Source: Haliclona indistincta
Lineage: Eukaryota; Porifera; Demospongiae; Haplosclerida; Chalinidae
Direction: 5' to 3'
Assembly: GCA_964017065.1 (NCBI GenBank)
Contig: OZ024786.1
Span: 14,644,940-14,708,939 of the forward strand
Length of the DNA stretch: 64,000 bases
The translations under genes were made by a program, and so were the position numbers. Under the pieces are notes generated by a model. It did not search any database, had not been told where the DNA came from, and was given only the letters and a program-made list of their open reading frames with translations. The number at the start of each line of letters is the position of its first letter. Position 1 is the stretch's first letter. Shown one piece after another: positions 21,784 to 32,310 of this stretch.

Positions 21784-23958
21784 ATGATTCGCATGGCACT
21801 CGATTGGGAACTGAAGTGTGGTATCTGTCTGGAGTTGTTCCAGGACCCGCGGAGTCTGCCCTGTCTACACACGTTCTGTCGAGAGTGTATACAGCGCTCA
21901 CTGAACGAGGAGAACCACTCACTGAAGTGTCCCGTGTGCCGCTCTAAACACGAGCTAAGCGAGGGGGCGGGGCTACTGCCTGTAAACCATTATGCTCTAC
22001 AAGAACTACCACTCAAGAGACTACAGCAGCAACGAGAGGACAATGGTGGACACCAGCTAGTCGAGTGTAAGTCGTGTGGGGAACAGGCCGGACCAGTGGT
22101 TGCTTGGTGTGAGGACTGTGATGGCGTCATCTGTCAACCTTGTGTGGGTCAGCATGAGAAGTTAACGGCATTGCGAGGGCATGTTCTTCGTCAAATCAAA
22201 AGGTATAGGAAATGCAAAAAGTCTTCAGGGAATAAATGTGAACCATCCGAGAAACGACTGTTGGTGAAATGCACAATGCATGTTGATCTTGAGCTAAAGT
22301 ACTGGTGTACTTGCTGCTCTGAGCTGGTCTGTTCAGAATGTCTACTAGGCAGCCATAGAGACCATGACTATAGCTTGGCTGAGAAAGCACGCCATAGTCT
22401 GAAATCCAAGATGAAAGATTTGGCTGGTTCTGTTGAGAACAAGAAGAAAGAGTTTAATTGGTACTTGGAGAAGGCTAGTGAGGCTGAAGGCAAGGCACTA
22501 GAGTATAGTGAGCTTATGAAGAGTGAAGTAAACAATGTGTTTGATGGTATCGTAGCATCAGTAGAGGCACAGAGAGATGAAGCTCTCCAGAGTGTGTCAC
22601 AAGGCATGAAGGAGATCTGGTCACAGAAGGAGTTGATGGAGGTCAGTCTGTCTCAACTAGACAGCTTCACCAGATTTGCTGATTATACCCACAAGTGCAC
22701 GACTGACACAAGTTATGTAGCAATGGCATCTCAAAGTGTCAAGCTGATGGAGCAAGTGAAGAATACGCACGGAAATGAGGCTACTCTTAGTCAAAATATG
22801 ATCTCGATTGTTCCCTTGATGAGTCCTTCGCATGTGCGGCTGAATGAGATGTTCGTCTTAGGTCGGCTATCTCTTAATTTCTCACCTGCTCCATGCTCTA
22901 CTATTAAATGCCCCCGCTCTGGCATTGAAGATATCATTCTGATAGTGTCGTTCATGGTTGACGGGCAATCAGTGTCTTCACAAATGTTGCGAGAAAGGTG
23001 CAATTTTCTTGTTTCAGCTTATATTGAGCCATACATAAATGTGCAGTATGAGCCTGTTGTTAATCAAGATAATAGCTCAAATGTTGCTACTCATCTCGAA
23101 ACAAAAAGACCATCTGCAGTGGGTACTGCTCAACTGCTTTATCACCTCTCTGTTAATCCACAGCCCTTGATGAGACAATCATCAGCTAAACCTCATAGGC
23201 AAGACTTTCAAAGAGCTCCTCAGCTCATCAGCTCGGGTAGACAAACTGGTGCTCAACAGCTTAGTTGGTTAGAAAAGCAGATAAGACGTGTTGCAACTCA
23301 ATCTCCAGCTGCTCAACCTCCTAGACAAGTCTTGCCATTAGCTACTCAAGCCGCCAATCGTTCTCCCACTCTTGCATATGCAGCCGCTGGACCCTCATCA
23401 CGAGCTGTTGGAAGACGACCAGAGGCAGGATTATATAATTTAAAACGTGCTCACAAACAGAAATTGCAACAACTGTCAAAGTTTCAAAGAGATGAGGCTG
23501 TTAGAGCTGCAGGGTATTGCCAAGCAGCACAAATCCAGCGTTGTCCTCTTAAACCCAAACGTCAGCCTCCTAAATGCAAACCGCGTCAGCCTCTTAAACC
23601 CAAACGTCAGTCTTTGCAAACAGCAGGGCCAGGAATACTTGCTGTAAGACCGGCAGCTGAACCTGATGTTCCATTACAACCATCTGAGCGAGAGTCTTCT
23701 GACGACAGCTCCGAAGAACCTGATGGGAACGTTGCATTGAAGCTAGTGTCTTCTGATGGAAGCATTGTACAAGAGGAGACAGCCAAGGAGGAAAATGCGG
23801 TTGGATGCTTTACTGAGTTGATCGAGGAGTCAGATGAACTATCGTGGATAGTAACTATCAGCGTACCGTGTCTACCAGACTATCAAACGCTTGTAGTGAG
23901 ATACCGAATGACTGGAATCATTGCATCTGAAACTGCAGAAGTGACTTATAAATTTTGA
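21784..23958 (+). CDS. TRIM-like protein 3 with Pro/Gln/Arg-rich loop
   Basis: 724 residues, intact, single exon. The RING starts at C12 and C15. B-box 1 follows, then B-box 2 (K-C-T-M-H-V-D...C-S-E-C-L-L-G-S-H), a coiled coil (about 200-300) and the first strands of the C-terminal domain (about 340-420). About 220 residues rich in Pro, Gln, Ser, Arg and Lys come next, including tandem basic segments (K-P-K-R-Q-P/S) near 590-620. The final strands then resume with D-E-L-S-W-I-V and end V-T-Y-K-F. The insert sits at the same place as the acidic insert of TRIM 1, 2 and 4. Met4 is an alternative start. Confidence 0.92.
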   Translation: MIRMALDWELKCGICLELFQDPRSLPCLHTFCRECIQRSLNEENHSLKCPVCRSKHELSEGAGLLPVNHYALQELPLKRLQQQREDNGGHQLVECKSCGEQAGPVVAWCEDCDGVICQPCVGQHEKLTALRGHVLRQIKRYRKCKKSSGNKCEPSEKRLLVKCTMHVDLELKYWCTCCSELVCSECLLGSHRDHDYSLAEKARHSLKSKMKDLAGSVENKKKEFNWYLEKASEAEGKALEYSELMKSEVNNVFDGIVASVEAQRDEALQSVSQGMKEIWSQKELMEVSLSQLDSFTRFADYTHKCTTDTSYVAMASQSVKLMEQVKNTHGNEATLSQNMISIVPLMSPSHVRLNEMFVLGRLSLNFSPAPCSTIKCPRSGIEDIILIVSFMVDGQSVSSQMLRERCNFLVSAYIEPYINVQYEPVVNQDNSSNVATHLETKRPSAVGTAQLLYHLSVNPQPLMRQSSAKPHRQDFQRAPQLISSGRQTGAQQLSWLEKQIRRVATQSPAAQPPRQVLPLATQAANRSPTLAYAAAGPSSRAVGRRPEAGLYNLKRAHKQKLQQLSKFQRDEAVRAAGYCQAAQIQRCPLKPKRQPPKCKPRQPLKPKRQSLQTAGPGILAVRPAAEPDVPLQPSERESSDDSSEEPDGNVALKLVSSDGSIVQEETAKEENAVGCFTELIEESDELSWIVTISVPCLPDYQTLVVRYRMTGIIASETAEVTYKF

Positions 23959-24040
23959 AAAGCGTATACGGTGTTTTGTATAATGCTATGAGTTTTTACA
24001 AATTAATTTTAATCTGACCGCAAAAAAAAAACAATACGAC

Positions 24041-24050
24041 TGACTCAGCA
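24041..24050 (+). promoter_or_regulatory. NF-E2/Maf-like site before TRIM 4
   Basis: TGACTCAGCA, 5 bases before the ATG, within the 97-base gap after TRIM 3. Confidence 0.4.
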
Positions 24051-24055
24051 CAATA

Positions 24056-25722
24056 ATGGATGATCTGAAGTGCGGTATCTGCCTGGAGTTGTTCCAGGAC
24101 CCGCGGAGTCTGCCCTGTCTACACACGTTCTGTCGAGAGTGTATACAGCGCTCACTGAACGAGGAGAATCACTGAAGTGTCCCGTGTGCCGCGCTAAACA
24201 TGTGCTCAGCGAGGGGGCGGGGCTACTGCCTGTGAACCAATATGCTCTACAAGAACTGCCACTCAAGAGACTACAGCAGCAACGAGAGGACAATGGTGGA
24301 CCACACCAGCTAGTCGAGTGTAAGTTGTGTGGGGAACAGGCCGTAATGGTTGCTTGGTGCTATGATTGTGTTGCCATGATTTGCCAATCGTGTGAAGCAT
24401 CGCACAAGAAATTAGCTATTTTTTGAGAACACCACGTTGCAAAGAAACCAACAGAGGGAGAAGCTAACAAGGTGAGTCCTAGAGCTTCTTTAACGAAAAT
24501 GGCAATTCCTAAATGTCTGATACATATTGACCAGAACTTGAAGCACTTTTGTGTTCCATGTTCTGAGTTAGTTTGTTCTGATTGTCTACTGACTGGTAGT
24601 CATACAGGCCATGAGCACAGTTTGGTTGAAGAGGCGCGCCATAGCTTGCAGACTGAGATGAAGGAATTGAATAGTTTAGTTGAGGAAAAGAACGAAGAAT
24701 TCAGCAATTACTTAGAGAAGGCTGGCAAGGCTGAAGGCAAGGCACTAGAGTATAGTGAGCTTATGAAGAGTGAAGTGAACAATATATTTGATGGTATTGT
24801 AGCATCAGTAGAGACACAGAGGAATGAAGCTCTCCAGAGTGTGTCACAGAGAGTGAAGAAGATCTGGTCACAGAAGGAGATGATGGAGGTCAGTCTGGCT
24901 CAACTAGACAGCTTCACTAAATTTTCTGACCACACCCACAAGTGTACAACCGATGCAAGTTTTATATCTATGGCAACCCAGTGTATCAAGTTAATGAGTC
25001 AAATCAAAAATGTTAAAGGCGACGAAACAGCTCTCAATCGAAATATGGTTGCTATTCTTCCATTGTGTGGAAATGATGAGGAATTTCCTTTGCATGTAGA
25101 TCTTGATGAGCTGTTTATCTTGGGAAGACCATCACTCTTTTTCTTACCTTCTCCCGAAACAGGAATTGTAAATGGAAGTATGGTACCTATGTCAGTGTCA
25201 CTGACGGTGGGCGAGGAATTCATCTCTTCAGAATATCTTCGTGAAATATTCAGTCTGAATGTATCAATGTACTGGTCTACCAAGCCTGTTGAAGTAATTG
25301 ATGATGAGAATGATAATGATGATGATGAAAATGATGACGAGGAATCTGAAAATGATGACGAAGAACGTAGTCTTACCACAAAGAACGATTCCGACTCAGA
25401 GTGCACCAATGAAGATGAATCTGATACTTCACTTCAGAGAGGACATGTTGCAATACATATTTTACCGTCAAGTTCTGAAGGCAGTATTGAGAGCTTTACT
25501 GAGGAAGATGCTGTTGAAATTGAATGCTCTACAAATTTGGTAGATGATTCAGATGAGCTGGAATGGGTTATCGATGCTAATTTTCGTTGTTTGCAAAAGG
25601 ATTGTCAGTCACTGGTAGTTAGATGCAAGTTGTCAGGAGCTATATCCTCTGAGACTGTACAAGTTCGAATGGAACTATTGAATAGCGCTGAGCTCAAGCT
25701 CCAGACGAGTGATGACTTGTAG
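24056..25722 (+). pseudogene. TRIM 4, acidic-loop type, broken in the RING
   Basis: Begins M-D-D-L-K-C at 24056, 97 bases after TRIM 3. A 4-base deletion near 24165 (GAGAATCACTGAAG where other copies have GAGAACCACTCACTGAAG) shifts frame inside the RING. A TGA at 24424-24426 replaces a CGA codon after B-box 1. From 24427 the frame is open to 25722 and encodes B-box 2, coiled coil and C-terminal domain with an acidic loop. The last 1.2 kb could in principle give a RING-less protein from the ATG at 24472. Closest relative of TRIM 1, including the 3' flank. Confidence 0.85.
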
Positions 25723-26841
25723 TGATGAGTGATGATGATTTGTAAATTTTTGTTGGAATATTTTGGTTGGGTTTGATTTTTTGTCAACTTATTAATCGGA
25801 TTATTGATAGCAAGCTGTTGTATATGTTAGCATGCTTATGTTTACAGCCGCTCTCTGGTATAGAAATAGTACACAGTTCATTCCTGCCTTGTGAGCACTT
25901 CAACTTAAGGACAAACACTTAAAATAACACCACATTGGAGAAAACCGAGCTGTCGCAAACGTTTGGAAAAACAAAATTTTGAGTTAGTGTCCAACTACGT
26001 ATTATGATTCTAAACTGACCTTGTGCGTATGCAGCCTATAGCTAGAGTCTGCTTAGGCTACTCGAGCATATGGATAAGCGTTAAATTCAATCGAGTGTAT
26101 CAGTATTCAGTTTTAACCCCATGATGTTGAGCTATCATGCTCAAGGCTTCCAATACAATACACAAAGGCAAAGTTAAATGTCAATTCTTGTGAGCGCAAT
26201 TATCATCACCAGCTTAACCCTTTAGTCCCCGAATTATATTCGACTTGCTCTAAACTGACAGTTTGTCTTGCGATTTTCTACAACATGCAGTACGCTAGCT
26301 TTCCCAAACTAGCTTTGTTTGTCCTGGCATGTCAAAGTTTACGACCGTGTACTAAACTCTGAGTTGGCTACTCCCACTTCGGAACTGAAGCCACTTAAAT
26401 GCTGCGATCTCGTCATTTTTAAGCAGATTTTGGTCTTCGTTTAGTCCTGGTGACTGATACAAAAACCTGGTGGTGTCCTGGTGAGCAAACAGCATAGTTT
26501 AGACCATATTCTATGCCAAAGTATGCATTTCCGGGCATCCTGAAGCCCCCAAAATGCCGAAAGCGGCGAGGGGCTTCGCCCCTTCGAACCCCGGGTTAAA
26601 GGAGGGACACCCCCTTTTAAAAATTCCCCCGATCTATATGGTTAAGTAGGGAGGGCGCGATGAAAAACAGTGTTTTGTTTCAGGTAATTTGCTAATAAAC
26701 TTGATTTGACCTTTCTAGAGCACTTTTATACTACTTATGACGTCTACAGTAGGTGGAGTCAATTATGACGCCTAAAGGCGTCAATAGGGGTTAAACTTTT
26801 CACAGAGAGACGACCATGTAGCGCGAAAATTGCTGCAAAGC
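25723..26841. other. 3' flank of TRIM 4, no gene seen
   Basis: Matches 2199-2983 and then 4425-4860 but lacks the two transposons at 2995 and 3807, so it shows the state before those insertions. Short frames inside have no family resemblance. Confidence 0.65.
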
Positions 26842-27506
26842 CAGTATAGCGCGTTATGACCCTCTCCCGCAAACGAAAAAAGGGGCGGGTCCAAGATTGC
26901 GGGAGAGGGTCTAGCCAAACTCGCAAGATAATTAGTTCATTACCCGAATTTCGGTTAACTATTTTCACGGTAATTATTACGTCAACAGGCGTAAATGCAA
27001 TTGTCACGTGAACGCGCTACGACCATAGATGATAGTATCATCTATGCTACGACAAATGATGGCAGCAATCTGCAGGAACTGCGCTTTTACGACGATTTGC
27101 AGAAGCAGTTTGCAGCAGGCTCGTCTCCCACAGCCTACAAAGTGAATTAGGCACCCCGTGGTAATATCATAAAGACCAGAGACTTGCCATACAACGCCTG
27201 AGTCGAAGCCTCGAAGGAACGTCTTTCCGAAGAGGCGCAAGATTTGATAGCCCAGAGAGAACGTGCAATTGCGTTATTGTGCCGTAGTAGCTCGTTACAG
27301 CGTGTCGATAGCATTTCTACACTATGCAAGAACGGCCGTCATGTTTATTCTGTGACAGAGTAAATATGTTGACGTAATACTGTGAATAACATTACCCGAA
27401 ATTCGGGTAATGAAACTAATCATCTTGCGAGTTTGGCTAGACCCTCTACCGCGCTTGGCCCCTCCCCTTTTTCTTTCGCGGTAGAGGGACATAGCGCGCT
27501 AGACTA
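26842..27506. mobile_element. Mutator-like element with 9-bp target duplication
   Basis: Termini CAGTATAGCGCGTTATGACC and the inverted TAGTCTAGCGCGCTATGTCC form long imperfect inverted repeats of about 150 bases. These include the inverted GAGGGTCTAGCCAAACTCGC block. CTGCAAAGC occurs immediately before (26833-26841) and after (27507-27515). Secreted gene A's upstream region has a single copy (5591-5599) at the matching point. A short palindrome (CATAGATGATAGTATCATCTATG) is at 27023-27045. No transposase recognised. Confidence 0.85.
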
Positions 27507-27695
27507 CTGCAAAGCATGTTGACGTGCGTCCCTGCTTTGCCAGATACTTTCAGTAAAATCTATAAAGCGTGAAGTGCAGTGACGCGATTCCCGAAACAAT
27601 GTAGCAATTTTCAGCAATTGTAGCAACCAGACTTCTCGACGTGTAGCGGTAGCAGGTATATAAAAAGAGAAGCTTCAAGCCAAGGAATTTAGCTA

Positions 27696-27836
27696 CACTG
27701 TTAAAACGAAAAGTGGTAATATCACACCGTAGGTGGGAGAATTGCCTCGCTTTTCCCACATAAAGTAGGAAAAAGTGGGAAAAGTGAGGCAATTCTCCCC
27801 TTTCGGTGTGATATTACCACTTTGGTTTTAACAGTG
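27696..27836. mobile_element. Tc1/mariner-type MITE with empty site at locus A
   Basis: 141 bases between TA dinucleotides, starting CACTGTTAAAAC and ending in the inverted GGTTTTAACAGTG. Arms of about 60 bases. The paralogous point at locus A (TTTAGCTAGGGCTGG at 5774-5788) has a single TA and no element. Confidence 0.88.
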
Positions 27837-27837
27837 T

Positions 27838-29056
27838 AGGGCTGGACCGAGAGATTTTTTTTCGCTATTATCCTTTATCGTCGATGAATGAAACTTTTGT
27901 GTAGTGACCTGCGTTTTAACAGTCATAAACTACCTATAGAAGCAGTATAGAAGCAATTATTTTCAAGAAATGGCTCATCTGCCCCTCCGCAAGTTGTTCA
28001 GCTACTAGTAGGTACTAGTGACTAAAATTAATTTTCTACGCACAGCACGAAAAATCTTGTGCAAAAATTCTGAATTTTATCTCCTCGATTGTCAAGTATT
28101 GCGTTGTACTGTGAGCCCCGCCCTCACCGCAGCTTATAATGATATTTACAATGCATGGGCGAAAGGGTACCCGCCACTTCAATACTTTCGTGTTGTTGAG
28201 AACAATACATGAATAGATCAATACCTGACAGTTATGTATGACTGACGTGATAATGAATTGTAGCTACCTGTACGTTGGCAACGTTAAATTGCTACAAGCA
28301 TGCTTGAAACGATAATAGCAAATTGAGTATGACATATTAATTATCGGTATTGTCATAGCTACACCAATGCATTTTGATCCTCACTAGTCAAAAGTGAACA
28401 CGTTTTGTCTCGGTATGCAATACTTTAGCAATCCAAAAAAACTTAGCTGTTATAGTATGAATCAAGACATAGTCAACTTCATTCAGCAGCACACTCGATA
28501 ATTGATAATTATTATTGTGCATTGTAACATCAGCTTTATAGTATAGACCCTGAATTTGTCTATACGTGTTCAACTAGTGAGGTTCGAACTGAAATTTCAA
28601 ACTACAATACCCACAAACATGCAGAGTTGATAGTTACCTAGATTTTGACATCTCTAGATCTCTCAGTAGTCACTTGCACAGTTGCACAATAATAATTATA
28701 TTTATAGCTGCAGTTTATTTCCCCATATGCTGAGGAGTACTGCTTTGTCCAAGTTCTGCATGGTTTGTAAATAATTTTTTGCTGGGAGACAGGCTGCATG
28801 ACTGTAAGTGTTATTTAGTATTTGGCATGGAGAACAATGCTTTTACAAGGTGTGCAATAAAAGACGACCACATGATTTAACCGGTAATTAGGTAAGTACA
28901 GTCTAACTTGCAGGGAGTTAGAACTGTTCCGTTAAGTTCAAGAGATGTTAAAACTAATACATATTCATGACCTTTGTGCACATTTCCTTATGACTCAGTA
29001 TTGTATCAAGTAGTAGTTATGCTCACGTGAGACATCTGTCTTTTTCGTCGTACGTG
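27838..29056. other. 5' flank of secreted gene C (mosaic)
   Basis: Alternates between sequence matching locus B and sequence matching locus A (see findings). No gene recognised. Confidence 0.65.
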
Positions 29057-29065
29057 TATAAAAGG
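29057..29065 (+). promoter_or_regulatory. TATA box of secreted gene C
   Basis: TATAAAAGG 84 bases before the ATG, in the shared promoter block. Confidence 0.7.
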
Positions 29066-29140
29066 CCCAGTCTCTCAAGTACAATTCACAAGAAAAGTCC
29101 ATAAAGACAGAAAAGACTATACCGAAAAGCGGCCACAAAG

Positions 29141-30061
29141 ATGACTTCTTTCAAAGGAATTGTGCTGTTTGCAGCAGTTTTTATTGCTGCCTGCACGGGT
29201 AAAACTGCATGCACATAGCTATTGCCATATTTTGGATTGCATGCACATTTGCAGTCACAATAATTATTGTGGTAATTCTTTATGTTCAAGGAATTGCAGC
29301 AGGCTGCGTGGATTACGGTGGTGGATCCTCACGTCTGTGTGTGTTCATAGAAGCGAGACATTCTGGTGCTTTTGGTCAAGGATGGTCATGTTCTGGTATG
29401 TAGGCATGTCATGTGCAAGCATACTGTATTACCATTCTATGCACTGTGTGCCTTTAATTTCTTCAGATAATACCGACCGTATTACTGTAACAGTAGACAG
29501 CAGAGTAGTTTATGATCATTGTCGAAATGGACAAGCTGCAGGTTAGTGCATAATATAGGCTATATGATTTCGGTATTGCAACTTAAAAATTGATACATTG
29601 ATCTCAGTTTAGTTTGCTGACATATACTTTTATTTAAAATTTGAAGTGTATGCATACATTCAGCAGTGCTGCATGCATGCATCGTCTGGTTACATCATGC
29701 AGTGTTGCTATAACCAGCAGGCTCTACATAGCCAACCATAAAATTGATTATCATTCTACAGAATTAGTTGCTGAAGATCCTACAGAAGTCGTAAGTAAGT
29801 TTCACTAAGTGGTTTAAACTCCATGCATGATGCACTGATGTAATATGTTATGCAGCTGAAAGCTGTAGCCTATCTGGCGGTGAACGACTTTGCATCCTTG
29901 TTGCTTCAAGGGGGCAGAGCCATATGTACTGTAGTTATGACCGTGAGTTACTGTGTGTGAAGTACAACATTAATTTTTTACTAATAATTTTGTTTGCTCA
30001 AGATAATGTCATTTTAATGGAAGTGCAACTAGGCGGCCGCAATGTGTATTCTTGCCGCTAA
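29141..30061 (+). CDS. secreted double four-cysteine-domain protein C
   Basis: Exons 29141-29198, 29291-29395, 29467-29541, 29762-29794, 29856-29942 and 30003-30061. These lie exactly 22060 bases from those of locus A. The 138-residue product appears identical to A, and introns differ at only a few bases, so this is a very recent copy or conversion product. Signal peptide, eight domain cysteines and acidic linker are as in A. Function unknown. Confidence 0.87.
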
Positions 30062-30331
30062 AAGTCAGCAGGAGTCTCTCTGGCTACAGGACTGCTACAA
30101 TATGGCTTAAATAATAGTATACATGCATGCATGCATTGATTCCACATTGATTAATTGTTTTCTCTGAATCATCAAATACATCTTCATATCTAAGCGGCAC
30201 GTTCTATACATGGGATATCCCGTTATGCCGATCTCATGCACATTTCTTTCAGGTACCATTCCCTCTACTGCAATACTAGTCAGGCGTGGCCCGACCCATC
30301 GCGTCTACGGATGGGTCAGAAGACACTAGTA

Positions 30332-30506
30332 CAGTTGTTTGCGAAGACCTTGCATAACGGAAGCGAAAGCGGAAGTGTGACGCTGACCAATCAAATTCAC
30401 TATTCGTCACGTGTACAGCTTCAGTTAGTCACGCCTACGTGCATTTGATTGGCAACGTCATACTTCCGCTTTCGCTTCCGTTATGCAAGATCTTCGCAAA
30501 CAACTG
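30332..30506. mobile_element. Tc1/mariner-type MITE with empty site at locus A
   Basis: 175 bases, ends CAGTTGTTTGCGAAG and CTTCGCAAACAACTG, long inverted arms, flanked by TA (30330-30331 and 30507-30508). Locus A has the single TA at 8270-8271 (CACTAGTATGATC). Confidence 0.88.
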
Positions 30507-30777
30507 TATGATCAAGTTGTACAGTGCACTTTGCATGAAATCGTGCAAACCAATCAGATTGCAGCAAAGGACGCGTCACGTCCGGGTGGGTGATAACTTA
30601 ACTAACATGTGGCATGACAGCGTGAGAACTCTAACTATAGATGCAAGCAAGACCGCGATTGAGCGACGAAGATATTGAAAGATCCACCAAGGCTGAGGCA
30701 TGTAGGAGATCGGGCTACGATAGGCTGAAAGAAGAACATTTATTACAACGTGCTTATTAACAAAACTGCACGTGATT

Positions 30778-31883
30778 ATCTATCCTCTGCCCGTCATTTA
30801 GGCCTCTTGCTTTCTACATCCTCTTCAACTGTTAACCGCACTACTAGATCAATCACTTCTTCCCGTAGCGCATATTACGCTCTATCTGCCCTTGGTGCTC
30901 GTCATACCGGAGTTAATACTGCTACTTCACTGCAACTTTTTAAGGCAATATCTTTGTCAATTCTGTCGTTTGGTTTTGAAGTATGGGCTCCTACCAAGAC
31001 TGAGATATTAATGATGGAAAGATCTCAGCTTAAGATTTTAAGAACTATTCTTGGTGTTCCATCTCATGTACCATCCCTTGGTGTACATTACCTTTGTGGT
31101 ACTATCCCAATTTCCTACCTCATTGCCCATAGACAGTTAAATTTTGTAAGAAATGTGCTAGCTCTTCCTGATTATGCTGTGTCTCGCGATATTCTTATTT
31201 ATCGAGCTAATCAATGTCCACCTCCTTCTCAAAGCTTGATTAACTCCTTCTCTGCTCACTTAGACTCGTTTTCCCTTCCATCGGTCTTGGAACTTGTTTC
31301 AGATCTCCCATCCAAGAAAGCTTGGAAAGCTTTGACTAAAACCCTAGTCTTTGAAGAATTCCGTGATTCCATTGAGTCAACTACCATGCCATCTCTCTCC
31401 CATATTGTTAACCTCCCTCCTGCTATCAGATATGGTCATCCTGCTCCTATTATTGAAAAAGTCAAACACAATCTATCACTATCGCGTCTTTCTAATCTTC
31501 GGATAAGACTCATCCTTCACGCAACTTCTCTCGCCTCTCACACTGCAGTTTTTAACACTCCGCGTGGCCAGTCGCCTAGATCGTCCTCTTGTCTTCTATG
31601 CTCTACTGACTCTTCAGAAGATCTGGCGCACTTTGTGTTCCAGTGTCCCGCACTACAGACTGTTCGCGATACGTGGTTTCCTAAAATTTATTCGTCCCCT
31701 CCCACTTGTGCACTAGTAATCAATCACGTGATCGGAGTGGAATGGTTTGAAGATCAAGAACTGATTCTCCGATTCTTGGCAGATCTGTACAGCTACCGTG
31801 CTAAATTGTTACATTCTCTTCTTTCCCCACCAGATGGTGGTACTCTTCTCATTCGAGGAGGCAACAAAAACTAAGAAGAAGAA
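30778..31883 (+). mobile_element. 5'-truncated LINE insertion
   Basis: About 1.1 kb absent from locus A, inserted between CGTGATT and AACTTTATTC. GATT occurs on both sides (30774-30777, 31884-31887) as a short target duplication. The frame is open through the insert to TAA at 31872. It encodes the part of a non-LTR retrotransposon ORF2 after the polymerase core, with a zinc-finger-like C-x2-C...H-x4-C near its end (C-L-L-C ... H-F-V-F-Q-C). The tail is (AAG)n rather than poly(A). The reverse-transcriptase catalytic region is missing, so it is a dead-on-arrival copy. Confidence 0.85.
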
Positions 31884-32310
31884 GATTAACTTTATTCATC
31901 GCTCAATTATTGCGTAGTTGCACATGCATTCTAGAGCGACAACTCGATGACACTAGTGTCTCCTGACCCATCCGTAGACGCGATGGGTCGTGCCACGCCT
32001 GACTACTACAATAGGGAGTTTAAGATTTACACGTTTTTGCTGAACGTGTAACCTGTAGCAGGTAAAAGTCACGTGCACGAGCCACGGCGGCGCCAAACCA
32101 GCCGGTCACACGTGCGATTCTGACTGTAGAGAAGGGTCTACACGTTTGCTGTCTCCCTGTGGCTCCACTGCCTTTGCTGTTGTACAATCCCGCGATTGGT
32201 AAGTATGAAACCGTACCTTAGTGTATACGCGAAGTACTTGCCATGTTAAAACGTGGCCGATCTTCTGCTTTCATTGTCTCGAAATTGTTTTTATATTGGA
32301 CAGGAATAAT

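Larger units (their letters stand above)
30277..32005. mobile_element. Mutator-like MITE carrying nested MITE and LINE
   Basis: Same element as 8217-8658, with the same 9-base target duplication, enlarged by two later insertions at 30332 and 30778 that locus A lacks. Confidence 0.8.
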
